In this document: positions 1 through 5,726 of the stretch, one piece after another | Numbering within the stretch: position 1 is the first letter of the stretch | Layout of the letters: each line of letters starts with the position of its first letter | From: Aquisalimonas sp. | GTDB lineage: Bacteria > Pseudomonadota > Gammaproteobacteria > Nitrococcales > Aquisalimonadaceae | DNA length: 10,429 nucleotides | NCBI GenBank assembly: GCA_007127625.1 | Contig: SKYZ01000116.1 | Location: 1 to 10,429, forward strand | Direction of reading: 5' to 3' | Position numbers and translations under genes: made by a program | The notes under the pieces: generated by a model | What the model was told of the DNA's origin: nothing | Database searches by the model: none | The model's input: the letters and a program-made list of their open reading frames with translations, nothing else

Positions 1-15
1 GCAGGATGCAAACCA

Positions 16-753
16 TCAGAGCCTGGGAATCAAGGCGCCCAGCAACTGCTTGACCCGATCCATGCCCTCACTCAGGTGCCGCTCGATGTCCTCCATGGAG
101 ATGGGCTCAGGCTGCAGGCCAGCGGCCCAGTTGGCCACCACGGCGCTGGTGGCATAGGCCATTCCCAGCTCCCGCGCCAGCGCAGCTTCCGGCATGCCGG
201 TCATGCCCACCAGGTCGCAACCGTCCTGCTGCAGGCGCCGAATCTCGGCGGCCGTCTCCAGGCGTGGCCCCTGGGTGGCACCGTAGGTGCCGTTCTCCGC
301 GGCGTCGATCCCGGCCTCACGAGCCGCCTCGATCAGCAGCTGGCGCATGGCGTCATCGTAGGGGTAGGTGAAGTCGATGTGGGTGACGTGGGCCAGGTCA
401 TCCTCGAAGAAGGTGTGGTTGCGGCCCCAGGTGTAGTCGATCATCTGATCCGGAAAGGCGATGCGCGCCGGCGTCATGGCCCTGTCGATGCCACCCACCG
501 CAGCCACGGCGAACAGCCGGTCCACGCCCAGATGCTGCAGCGCCCAAATGTTGGCACGGTAGTTCACACGGTGGGGTGGAATGGTGTGACCGTAGCCGTG
601 GCGGGCCAGGAACAGCACCTCGTGACCATGGAGAATGCCGTGGGTGATCGGCCCCGACGGCTCGCCGTAAGGGGTGTGCACCACCTCCCGGTGAGTGATC
701 TCCAGGTTCTCCAGCGTGGTCAGCCCCGTGCCGCCAATGATTGCGACGCCCAT
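16..753 (-). CDS. S-methyl-5'-thioinosine phosphorylase (MTAP/PNP family)
   Basis: Cytosolic nucleoside phosphorylase of 245 residues. It cleaves S-methyl-5'-thioinosine with phosphate to hypoxanthine and 5-methylthioribose-1-phosphate, salvaging the by-product of polyamine and homoserine-lactone synthesis. Visible family motifs are the N-terminal phosphate loop GGTG (7-10), RHGYGHTIPPH (51-61), GPRLETAAEIR (162-172) and GMTGMPEA (183-190). Human MTAP has an aspartate that binds the adenine amino group; in the matching stretch VVANWAAG this protein has Asn208. That favours a 6-oxopurine (methylthioinosine) over methylthioadenosine, as in the Pseudomonas aeruginosa enzyme of the same length. 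The next gene upstream encodes hypoxanthine phosphoribosyltransferase, which would use the hypoxanthine released. The ATG is preceded by AGGAGG (758-763) and overlaps the upstream TGA by one base (TGATG), so translation is probably coupled. A longer reading with an extra 44 residues would sit inside the upstream gene and is rejected. The substrate assignment is inference; the family is certain. Confidence 0.9.
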   Translation of the reverse strand: MGVAIIGGTGLTTLENLEITHREVVHTPYGEPSGPITHGILHGHEVLFLARHGYGHTIPPHRVNYRANIWALQHLGVDRLFAVAAVGGIDRAMTPARIAFPDQMIDYTWGRNHTFFEDDLAHVTHIDFTYPYDDAMRQLLIEAAREAGIDAAENGTYGATQGPRLETAAEIRRLQQDGCDLVGMTGMPEAALARELGMAYATSAVVANWAAGLQPEPISMEDIERHLSEGMDRVKQLLGALIPRL

Positions 754-1304
754 CAATCCTCCTCTCGAATCGCGTAGATGCCATCCACGTTGCGCCAGAC
801 ACCGTGGTAGTCCATGCCGGCGCCGAACACGTAGCGGTCGTCCACGTTCAGCCCGATGTAGTCGGCCCGGACATCCGGCCGGCAACGATCGTGCTGCTTG
901 CGCACCAGCACCGCCGTGCGAACGTCTGCGGCTCCCTCGTCGCGGCAGAAGGCCTGCAGGGCGGCAAGGGTGTGGCCCTCGTCAAGAATGTCATCGATGA
1001 TCAGCACCGAGCGACCCGCCAGGGCGGTGTGCGGCCTTGCCTGCCATACCAGCTCGCCGCCAGAAGTCTCGCCCCGGTACCGGGTGGCGTGCACGTAGTC
1101 GACCTCCAGGGGAAAGTTCATCAACGGCAGCAGCCGCCCGGCCGGCACTAGCCCACCGATCATCACGCACAGTACCACCGGCAGCCGGTCCGCCATGTCG
1201 GTGGTGATCTCCGCGGCCATGCGCGCCAGGGCTGCCTCCACTGCGGCGCCGTCGTATATGCGCTCGGCACCCTCCAGCGCGGCGCGCACCTGCTCCTGAT
1301 TCAT
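753..1304 (-). CDS. hpt: Hypoxanthine(-guanine) phosphoribosyltransferase
   Basis: Transfers the phosphoribosyl group of PRPP to hypoxanthine (possibly also guanine) to give IMP or GMP in cytosolic purine salvage. The 183-residue length is normal for bacterial HPRTs. The PRPP-binding motif is VLIIDDILDEGHTL (100-113), with the adjacent acidic pair. Other family features are the IGGLVPAGRLL loop (49-59), the flexible active-site loop around ATRYRGETSGGELVW (73-87), and the C-terminal base-binding stretch YVFGAGMDY...WRNVDGIYAI (158-179). GGGGGAG lies just upstream of the ATG. The gene starts 15 nt after the DsrE-like gene stops, and its TGA shares a base with the ATG of the phosphorylase gene, so all three should be co-transcribed. 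Hypoxanthine is exactly what the downstream phosphorylase releases, which supports hypoxanthine as the main substrate. Guanine use cannot be judged from sequence alone. Confidence 0.9.
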   Translation of the reverse strand: MNQEQVRAALEGAERIYDGAAVEAALARMAAEITTDMADRLPVVLCVMIGGLVPAGRLLPLMNFPLEVDYVHATRYRGETSGGELVWQARPHTALAGRSVLIIDDILDEGHTLAALQAFCRDEGAADVRTAVLVRKQHDRCRPDVRADYIGLNVDDRYVFGAGMDYHGVWRNVDGIYAIREED

Positions 1305-1319
1305 GGGCTCCCCCGTTTT

Positions 1320-1679
1320 TCAGTAGGTCAACGTCACCGTCCCCGGCTCGGACATCTGCGCGATCAGCCAGGCCGCCCCGACCACCTCGCGAATCTCGGG
1401 AATGAGATCATCGCCGAAGCGGGCCACCGCCGGCGAACAGATGCGGAACACCACCCCCGCCTCCACGGCATCGCGGATGACGTCGTGCAGGGTGCCACCG
1501 GTACCGTCCGCGGAGGGCTCCGCAGCGGCAACGCCGTTCACGGCAATGCGCCCGGAATCCCCGGTGAACACCACGCACGTGTCATTCCCCATGGCCGCCG
1601 CCACCGCCGCCTGTGCAATGGGCGCGGAGGCATTGCCGGGCGGTGTATTCAGCAGTGTCATCACCAGCCGCCGGGCCAT
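1320..1679 (-). CDS. Small DsrE-like (DsrE/DsrF superfamily) protein
   Basis: A 119-residue cytosolic protein. It has the pattern of the DsrE/F sulfur-relay superfamily: a short N-terminal beta strand (RLVMTLLNTP), an alanine-rich helix, a second strand (TCVVFTGD, 34-41), a third strand ending in a cysteine (VVFRICSPAV, 76-85, Cys81), and the C-terminal VVGAAWLI...VTLTY. Family members use a cysteine at about this place to carry sulfur, but many relatives have no known function and none is claimed here. Cys34 is the only other cysteine. The ATG at 1679 is chosen because a G-rich stretch (GGGGTGGGGA) precedes it and the family begins close to this strand. A GTG at 1736 would add 19 residues, and an internal ATG at 1661 is also possible. 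It is the first gene of the operon, 15 nt before hpt. Confidence 0.65.
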   Translation of the reverse strand: MARRLVMTLLNTPPGNASAPIAQAAVAAAMGNDTCVVFTGDSGRIAVNGVAAAEPSADGTGGTLHDVIRDAVEAGVVFRICSPAVARFGDDLIPEIREVVGAAWLIAQMSEPGTVTLTY

Positions 1680-1868
1680 TCCCCACCCCACGCGCACGAG
1701 CCGATTGAAGCCGAACCATACACCAAGGCCCCACACTGAACCATCCCGTGGCTCAGTGCATCCGTTCGGCCCTCAAGCCCTGACGTCGCCACGTCGAAGG
1801 TGAGAGTCGGGAGCACGGTTGGGGCGACTAGCGCAGCCCCGGAGCGCAGGCCGTCTGGCCCCGAAGGG

Positions 1869-1890
1869 GTGGCCGCATGGATGCGGCCAC
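1869..1890. repeat. Perfect 22-nt palindrome inside the composite element
   Basis: GTGGCCGCAT, GG, ATGCGGCCAC: two perfect 10-nt arms around two bases. As RNA it would fold with a few of the inner pairs opened to make the loop. It has no following T run, so it is not a canonical terminator. Confidence 0.8.
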
Positions 1891-1941
1891 CGGCGCCCAG
1901 CACAGGGATGTGCTGTAAGCCGGCCAGGCCGGAGTGGAGGG

Positions 1942-1967
1942 AACTTTTCTTCGCCAGAAGAAAAGTT
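1942..1967. repeat. Hairpin AACTTTTCTTC-GCCA-GAAGAAAAGTT inside the composite element
   Basis: A perfect 11-bp stem with a 4-nt loop, AT-rich in strong contrast to the GC-rich surroundings. It is symmetrical, so it would form in RNA from either strand. No T tract follows on either side, and no gene ends here, so a terminator role is not supported. It could limit read-through between the two divergent units, but that is speculation. Confidence 0.75.
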
Positions 1968-2115
1968 AGGCGGAGCTCCGGAGCCCCAACCGTACTCCCG
2001 ACTCTCACCTTCGACCCCGACCGCGGCACCCGGAATCACCACGATCACTACGCGCGCACTATCCTCGATATAGCCCCCACGACAACGAACGACTTTTCCG
2101 GTATGCTCCCGCGCC

Positions 2116-3393
2116 ATGGAAAACGACCACATGACCGACGTAACCTTCAAGTCCCTGGCGCTCACTCCGAGCCTTCAGGACAGTATCGACGAAACGTCCT
2201 TCACCCACTGCACGCCCATCCAGGCCGCTACCCTGCCGCTCGCCCTCCAGGGTCGCGACGTGGCCGGCCAGGCGCAGACCGGCACCGGCAAATCCGCTGC
2301 CTTTCTGCTGGCGACCATGCACTACCTCATGGAAACGCCGGTGGAAGAGGACAAGCGGGGCCCGTGGTCGATGATCCTGGCCCCCACCCGGGAGCTGGCC
2401 CTGCAGATCCACAAGGACGCCGAACAGCTCGGCCGATTCACCGGCCTGAAATGCGTCGCCATCTACGGTGGCACAGGGTACGAAAGCCAGCGCAAGGCAC
2501 TGGAAGACGAAGCCGACATCATCATCGGTACACCCGGGCGCATCATCGACTTCTACAAGCAGAAGGTCTTCAGCCTGAAGAACATCGAAGTCGTGGTGCT
2601 GGACGAGGCGGACCGCATGTTCGATCTCGGGTTCATCGACGACATTCGCTACCTTCTGCGGAAAATGCCCCCGCCCGACAAGCGCATCAACATGCTGTAC
2701 TCCGCCACCCTCTCCCACCGGGTGATGGAACTGGCCTACGAGCACATGAACGATCCGGAGATCGTGCGCATCGAGAGCGAGTATGTCACCGCCGAGAACG
2801 TGACTCAGAAGCTCTATCACGTGCCCAAGGAAGACAAGATCAAGCTGCTACTGGGCCTGTTCCGGCAGCACACGCCGGAGCGCACCATCGTGTTCGTCAA
2901 CACCAAGCGCGTCGCGGACCAGGTGGTGGGCTATCTGCGCGGGAATGACTACGACGCCGAGGTGATCTCCGGCGACATCCCGCAGACCAAGCGGGAGAAA
3001 CTGCTCAAGCGCTTCCAGACCGGTGAACTGCCGATTCTGGTGGCCACGGATGTGGCGGCCCGGGGTCTCCACATTCCCGACGTGAGCCACGTCATCAACT
3101 TCGATCTGCCCCAGGAGGCTGAGGACTACGTTCACCGCATCGGCCGCACGGCGCGTGCCGGCGCCAGCGGCGACGCTCTGTCCCTGGCCTGCGATCAGTA
3201 CGTGTACTCGCTGCCGGACATCGAGAAGTACATCGATCAGAAGATCCCGTCCGAAGTGGTCACCGACGACATGCTGGTGGACCCCAAGCCGCCGAAGATG
3301 CCCAAGCGCCCACCCAGCAACCGCGGCGGCCCGAAGAGCAAGCCCGGCTCCGGCAATCGTGGACCACGGCGCAAACAGGCCAGTGGTAGTTAA
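2116..3393 (+). CDS. rhlB: ATP-dependent DEAD-box RNA helicase RhlB
   Basis: A 425-residue RNA helicase; in enterobacteria RhlB unwinds structured mRNA for the RNase E degradosome. All helicase motifs are present in order: Q motif (Phe10, TPIQ 33-36), Walker A AQTGTGKS (53-60), PTRELA (90-95), TPGR (139-142), DEAD (163-166), SAT (196-198), IVFVNTK (258-264), TDVAARGLHIP (311-321) and motif VI HRIGRTARAG (340-349). RhlB-specific wording includes RDVAGQAQTGTGK, VVLDEADRMFDLGFI and ARGLHIP, and the length almost equals the E. coli protein (421). Motif VI has Ala where most family members have Gly (GRTGRAG). The tail after about 391 is short, proline-rich and basic, as expected for RNA contact. 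The ATG at 2116 is chosen because it lines up with the E. coli N terminus (Thr7 and Phe11 in register); there is no good Shine-Dalgarno sequence, and ATG 2131 is an alternative. The next gene follows after 5 nt. Whether a degradosome partner exists is not visible here. Confidence 0.92.
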   Translation: MENDHMTDVTFKSLALTPSLQDSIDETSFTHCTPIQAATLPLALQGRDVAGQAQTGTGKSAAFLLATMHYLMETPVEEDKRGPWSMILAPTRELALQIHKDAEQLGRFTGLKCVAIYGGTGYESQRKALEDEADIIIGTPGRIIDFYKQKVFSLKNIEVVVLDEADRMFDLGFIDDIRYLLRKMPPPDKRINMLYSATLSHRVMELAYEHMNDPEIVRIESEYVTAENVTQKLYHVPKEDKIKLLLGLFRQHTPERTIVFVNTKRVADQVVGYLRGNDYDAEVISGDIPQTKREKLLKRFQTGELPILVATDVAARGLHIPDVSHVINFDLPQEAEDYVHRIGRTARAGASGDALSLACDQYVYSLPDIEKYIDQKIPSEVVTDDMLVDPKPPKMPKRPPSNRGGPKSKPGSGNRGPRRKQASGS

Positions 3394-3398
3394 GAGGC

Positions 3399-4520
3399 GT
3401 GAACGGCCCGGGGCATGACAACCGCCCCCGCGGTAATGCCCCCGGGCGCAAACGGTGGCAACCCACCCGAATGCTCTGGCTTGCCGCTCTGGCGCTGGGT
3501 GCGTGCACGGGTCGGCCGGACCCCGAGGCCCACGACAGTTTCTACCTGATCGACGGGCGCTTCCACACCCCGGATCAGCCGCAGAAGGGCGTCACCGACC
3601 TCCTGCGCTGGCGCTTCACCCGTGAACCCGGCGACTGGGAGCGGGATCTGACCCCACCCCCGCCGCGGACACTGCCCGAACGGGTTGCCGACGACACCTT
3701 CAAGGTCACGTTCATCAATCACGCCACCGTGCTGGTCCAGACCGGCGGTCGCAACATCCTCACGGACCCGATCTGGTCCGACCGCGCCAGTCCGGTCCAG
3801 TGGGCGGGCCCGCTGCGATACCGGGCGCCCGGGCTGCGCTTCGAGGATCTCCCCCCCATCGACGCCGTGGTGATCAGCCACAACCACTACGACCACCTGG
3901 ACACGCTCACGGTGCACCGGCTGGAACAGGAACACGCCCCGCACTTCATCGTCCCTCTCAACAACAAACGCCACCTGCCCGGAGTTGAAGAAGAAAGGGT
4001 TACCGAACTGGACTGGTGGGAAACCGCCATGCTGGACGGTGAGCTGCGTGTCCGCGCCCTCCCCGCCCGCCACTGGTCCCGCCGGGGACTCGCCGACCAG
4101 AACCGCAGTTTCTGGTCCGGATTCGGCGTGGAACATGACCAGGGCTGGGTCTTCTTCGCCGGCGATACCGGATACGGCGATCACTTCCTGCGCATCCGGG
4201 CACGGCTGGGCACCCCGGATCTGGCGTTACTGCCCATCGGCGCCTACAAGCCGCGCTGGTTCATGAAAGAGAACCACCTCAGCCCCGAGGATGCCCTGCA
4301 GGCGCGGGACGATCTCGGCAAACCGCCCATGCTGGCCATTCATTTCGGCACCTTCGACCTGGGCGACGATGGCCAGACGGAACCGGTGGACAACCTGCGT
4401 ATGGCGCGCCGGGAGCGAGGCCTGGACGAGGAGAGCGTGTGGATCGGCGACCATGGCGAGAGCCGCCTGTTCCTCTTCCAGCCAGCTCCGTGCAGTGAGA
4501 GCGAGGACGCATCGCATTGA
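3399..4520 (+). CDS. NAPE-PLD-like metallo-beta-lactamase-fold lipoprotein
   Basis: A predicted metal-dependent hydrolase of 373 residues. The N terminus has a basic stretch (RKRWQPTR, 17-24), a hydrophobic segment (25-35) and a lipobox LGAC with Cys36. Thr at +2 argues for outer-membrane sorting, so it probably acts as a periplasm-facing lipoprotein. The dinuclear zinc site is complete: HNHYDH (161-166), PARHWS with His225, GDTGY with Asp256, and HFGTF with His315. PARHWSRRG, GDTGYGDHF and GAYKPRWFM resemble the N-acyl-phosphatidylethanolamine phospholipase D branch, so a phospholipid or related phosphodiester is a reasonable but unproven substrate. A GTG start at 3399, 5 nt after rhlB, is preferred because ATG 3471 would remove the basic part of the signal peptide; GAGG lies rather close to this GTG. 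The stop overlaps the TTG start of acpH by 4 nt (TTGA), suggesting coupled translation. Confidence 0.82.
   Translation: MNGPGHDNRPRGNAPGRKRWQPTRMLWLAALALGACTGRPDPEAHDSFYLIDGRFHTPDQPQKGVTDLLRWRFTREPGDWERDLTPPPPRTLPERVADDTFKVTFINHATVLVQTGGRNILTDPIWSDRASPVQWAGPLRYRAPGLRFEDLPPIDAVVISHNHYDHLDTLTVHRLEQEHAPHFIVPLNNKRHLPGVEEERVTELDWWETAMLDGELRVRALPARHWSRRGLADQNRSFWSGFGVEHDQGWVFFAGDTGYGDHFLRIRARLGTPDLALLPIGAYKPRWFMKENHLSPEDALQARDDLGKPPMLAIHFGTFDLGDDGQTEPVDNLRMARRERGLDEESVWIGDHGESRLFLFQPAPCSESEDASH
4503..4507 (+). promoter_or_regulatory. Ribosome-binding site GAGGA supporting the TTG start of acpH
   Basis: GAGGA lies 9 nt before the TTG at 4517, inside the end of the preceding gene. It supports the rare TTG start, which also reproduces the typical AcpH N terminus MNYLAHL. 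Confidence 0.6.
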
Positions 4521-5095
4521 ACTACCTCGCCCACCTCTATTTCGCCGACGCCGACGACCACCACCGCCTGGGCAACCTGGCCGGCGACTGGATCAAGGGC
4601 CGGCTGGAAGCACAGCCCTATCCGCCGAGGGTGGTCGAGGGCGCACGCCGCCACCGCTTCGTGGACAGCTTCTCCGACCAGCACCCCGCCATGCTCACCG
4701 CCCGCCGATGCCTGGGCGCCGACCGGCGCCGAGCCGCTGGCATCATCATGGACATGGTGAACGACCATTTCCTGGTCCGGCACTGGGCCAGGTACGGCGA
4801 GGTCCCGCTGGAGGCCTTCATCGCCGACGCCTACGCCGGTCTGGAGCGTACCCGCCCCCTCTGGCCCGCGCCCGCTGAACCGGTCATCTCGCGCATGATC
4901 AGGCACGACTGGCTGGGCAGCTACGGCAACCTGGAGATCATTGCCACGGCGCTGGAGCGCATCAGCGGACGCATGCGCCGGGATCCGGGCCTTGCCGATG
5001 CGCTGCCGGTGCTGCAGCGCAAGTACACCGCACTGGAGGCGCAGTTCCACCAGCTGATGGCCGATCTGGATGAGGTGCTTGGCCCGCGCAGGTAG
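4517..5095 (+). CDS. acpH: Acyl-carrier-protein phosphodiesterase AcpH
   Basis: Removes the 4'-phosphopantetheine arm from holo-ACP to give apo-ACP, a cytosolic turnover step beside fatty-acid synthesis. The protein has 192 residues against 193 in E. coli, with the same opening (MNYLAHLYFA against MNFLAHLHLA). Conserved metal-site motifs are GNLAGDWIKG (19-28, Asp24), RRHRFVDSFSD (44-54, His46 and Asp50) and MDMVNDHFLVRHW (78-90, Asp79, Asp83, His84), followed by the C-terminal YTALEAQFHQL. These are the HD-like acidic and histidine positions of the AcpH (DUF479) family. It starts with TTG, has GAGGA 9 nt upstream, and overlaps the preceding lipoprotein gene by four bases, so expression is probably tied to rhlB and the lipoprotein gene. 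No terminator is obvious after the TAG; the next gene starts 142 nt on. Identification is strong. Confidence 0.9.
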   Translation: MNYLAHLYFADADDHHRLGNLAGDWIKGRLEAQPYPPRVVEGARRHRFVDSFSDQHPAMLTARRCLGADRRRAAGIIMDMVNDHFLVRHWARYGEVPLEAFIADAYAGLERTRPLWPAPAEPVISRMIRHDWLGSYGNLEIIATALERISGRMRRDPGLADALPVLQRKYTALEAQFHQLMADLDEVLGPRR

Positions 5096-5237
5096 GGTAC
5101 CGGCTGCACCCGTAACGCCGACACTGGACGCCGATTCAGGAACGGGGCACGATGAATCCTGAACCACGGAAGGACTGGCACCAGCGCCTCTGAACGGAGA
5201 GTTGTTTCGGCGTTGTTTCCTTCTTCGAGGTACAGCC

Positions 5238-5642
5238 ATGCTGCGCTCGCAACTGTTTCGCCCCGCCCTGCTCATCGCACTGGCCGCGCTCCTCGTTGGC
5301 TGCGGCAATGGCAGCCCCGACACGGGCACGCCCGCCGATGCCTACGAATCGTTCTTCGTCGAGCTGAACCGCGGCAACCGCCAGGATGCCCTGGAGAAAC
5401 TCGCCCCGGCCGGCGCACTGGGCGACACGTTCCGCGGCGGCGCCTATTACAGCTACGCCGATGCCGTGGAGGCCGAGTTCGACCGACACGACGGCCTCGA
5501 CGAAGTGCTGATCGACGAGACCGGCGAAGTCAACGAGAACACCGTGCGCGTGGAGGGCCGGCTGCGCTTCGGCGACGGCACCGAGCTGGAGCGCCGGATC
5601 ACCTTCGTCCGCGAAGACGAAGCCTGGGTCGGCGAACTCTGA
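5238..5642 (+). CDS. Small lipoprotein, possibly NTF2-like (DUF4878-type)
   Basis: A 134-residue exported lipoprotein of unknown function. A basic N terminus (MLRSQLFR) leads to a hydrophobic segment (9-20) and lipobox LVGC with Cys22; Gly at +2 gives no inner-membrane retention signal. The mature part begins with a flexible Gly/Ser/Pro stretch. It continues with a helix (PADAYESFFVELNRGNRQDALEKL) and then beta-strand-like segments ending in ERRITFVREDEAWVGEL. This helix-then-sheet order, with a closing strand containing Trp, is what small NTF2-like lipoproteins such as DUF4878 members show, but the match is by shape only. The ATG at 5238 has GAGG (5227-5230) 7 nt upstream; a TTG at 5202 would add 12 residues with no better ribosome site. 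The mature protein is acidic. It lies between acpH and the patatin gene. Confidence 0.75.
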   Translation: MLRSQLFRPALLIALAALLVGCGNGSPDTGTPADAYESFFVELNRGNRQDALEKLAPAGALGDTFRGGAYYSYADAVEAEFDRHDGLDEVLIDETGEVNENTVRVEGRLRFGDGTELERRITFVREDEAWVGEL

Positions 5643-5713
5643 GAAGACACCGGGCCGGCGATACGCCTTGACGCGGCACTGCGGGACCACGAGGATACCG
5701 CGGGATCCACTTC

Positions 5714-5720
5714 GAGGAGA
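5714..5720 (+). promoter_or_regulatory. Ribosome-binding site GAGGAGA supporting a GTG start
   Basis: A strong Shine-Dalgarno sequence 6-7 nt before the GTG at 5727. It decides the start of the patatin-like gene, whose first ATG codons lie well inside the conserved domain. Confidence 0.75.
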
Positions 5721-5726
5721 CGATTC

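Larger units (their letters stand above)
1793..2015. repeat. Composite palindromic element with 33-bp terminal inverted repeats
   Basis: The two ends (1793-1825 and 1983-2015) are inverted copies of each other over 33 bp with a single C/T mismatch. Each outer end reads GTCGAAGGTGAGAGTCGGGA inwards. A further 7-bp match (1839-1845 with 1975-1981) extends the pairing inwards. Inside lie separate smaller palindromes: CCCC-GAA-GGGG (1859-1869), a 10-bp stem (1869-1890), CAGCACA-GGGA-TGTGCTG (1898-1915), CCGGCC-A-GGCCGG (1920-1932) and an 11-bp stem with a GCCA loop (1942-1967). No transposase is present, and I see no clear target-site duplication just outside the ends. It resembles the non-autonomous intergenic repeat elements (MITE- or REP-like) common in gammaproteobacteria, but whether it is repeated elsewhere cannot be seen from one window. 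Confidence 0.8.
1680..2115. other. Divergent intergenic region between the purine salvage operon and rhlB
   Basis: A 436-bp gap between two divergent start codons. The middle half is a composite palindrome, listed separately. The left flank (1680-1792) should hold the promoter of the minus-strand purine operon and the right flank (2016-2115) that of rhlB. I could not match a convincing -35/-10 pair in either flank; the best -10-like words on the right are TATCCT near 2060 and TATGCT near 2102, both without a partner. Several frames stay open across this region on both strands, but they follow from palindrome symmetry and high GC and show no recognisable protein. Confidence 0.6.

Noticed and set aside
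76..777. A 233-codon plus-strand frame opposite the phosphorylase gene
   Set aside because: It is antisense to a clearly recognised enzyme, has no family resemblance, and is a mirror of its codon bias.
1773..2948. Several long open frames on both strands crossing the palindromic element, one running to 2948
   Set aside because: They overlap rhlB in a wrong frame or run antisense to it, and are rich in Arg, Pro, Gly and His, as expected from GC-rich shadow frames. They stay open mainly because of palindrome symmetry.
5152..5193. A 13-codon frame (MNPEPRKDWHQRL) in the gap before the small lipoprotein
   Set aside because: Too short, with only a weak G-rich word upstream and no sign of a leader peptide mechanism. 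The 142-nt gap otherwise shows only a weak 7-bp inverted repeat (5135-5141 and 5157-5163).
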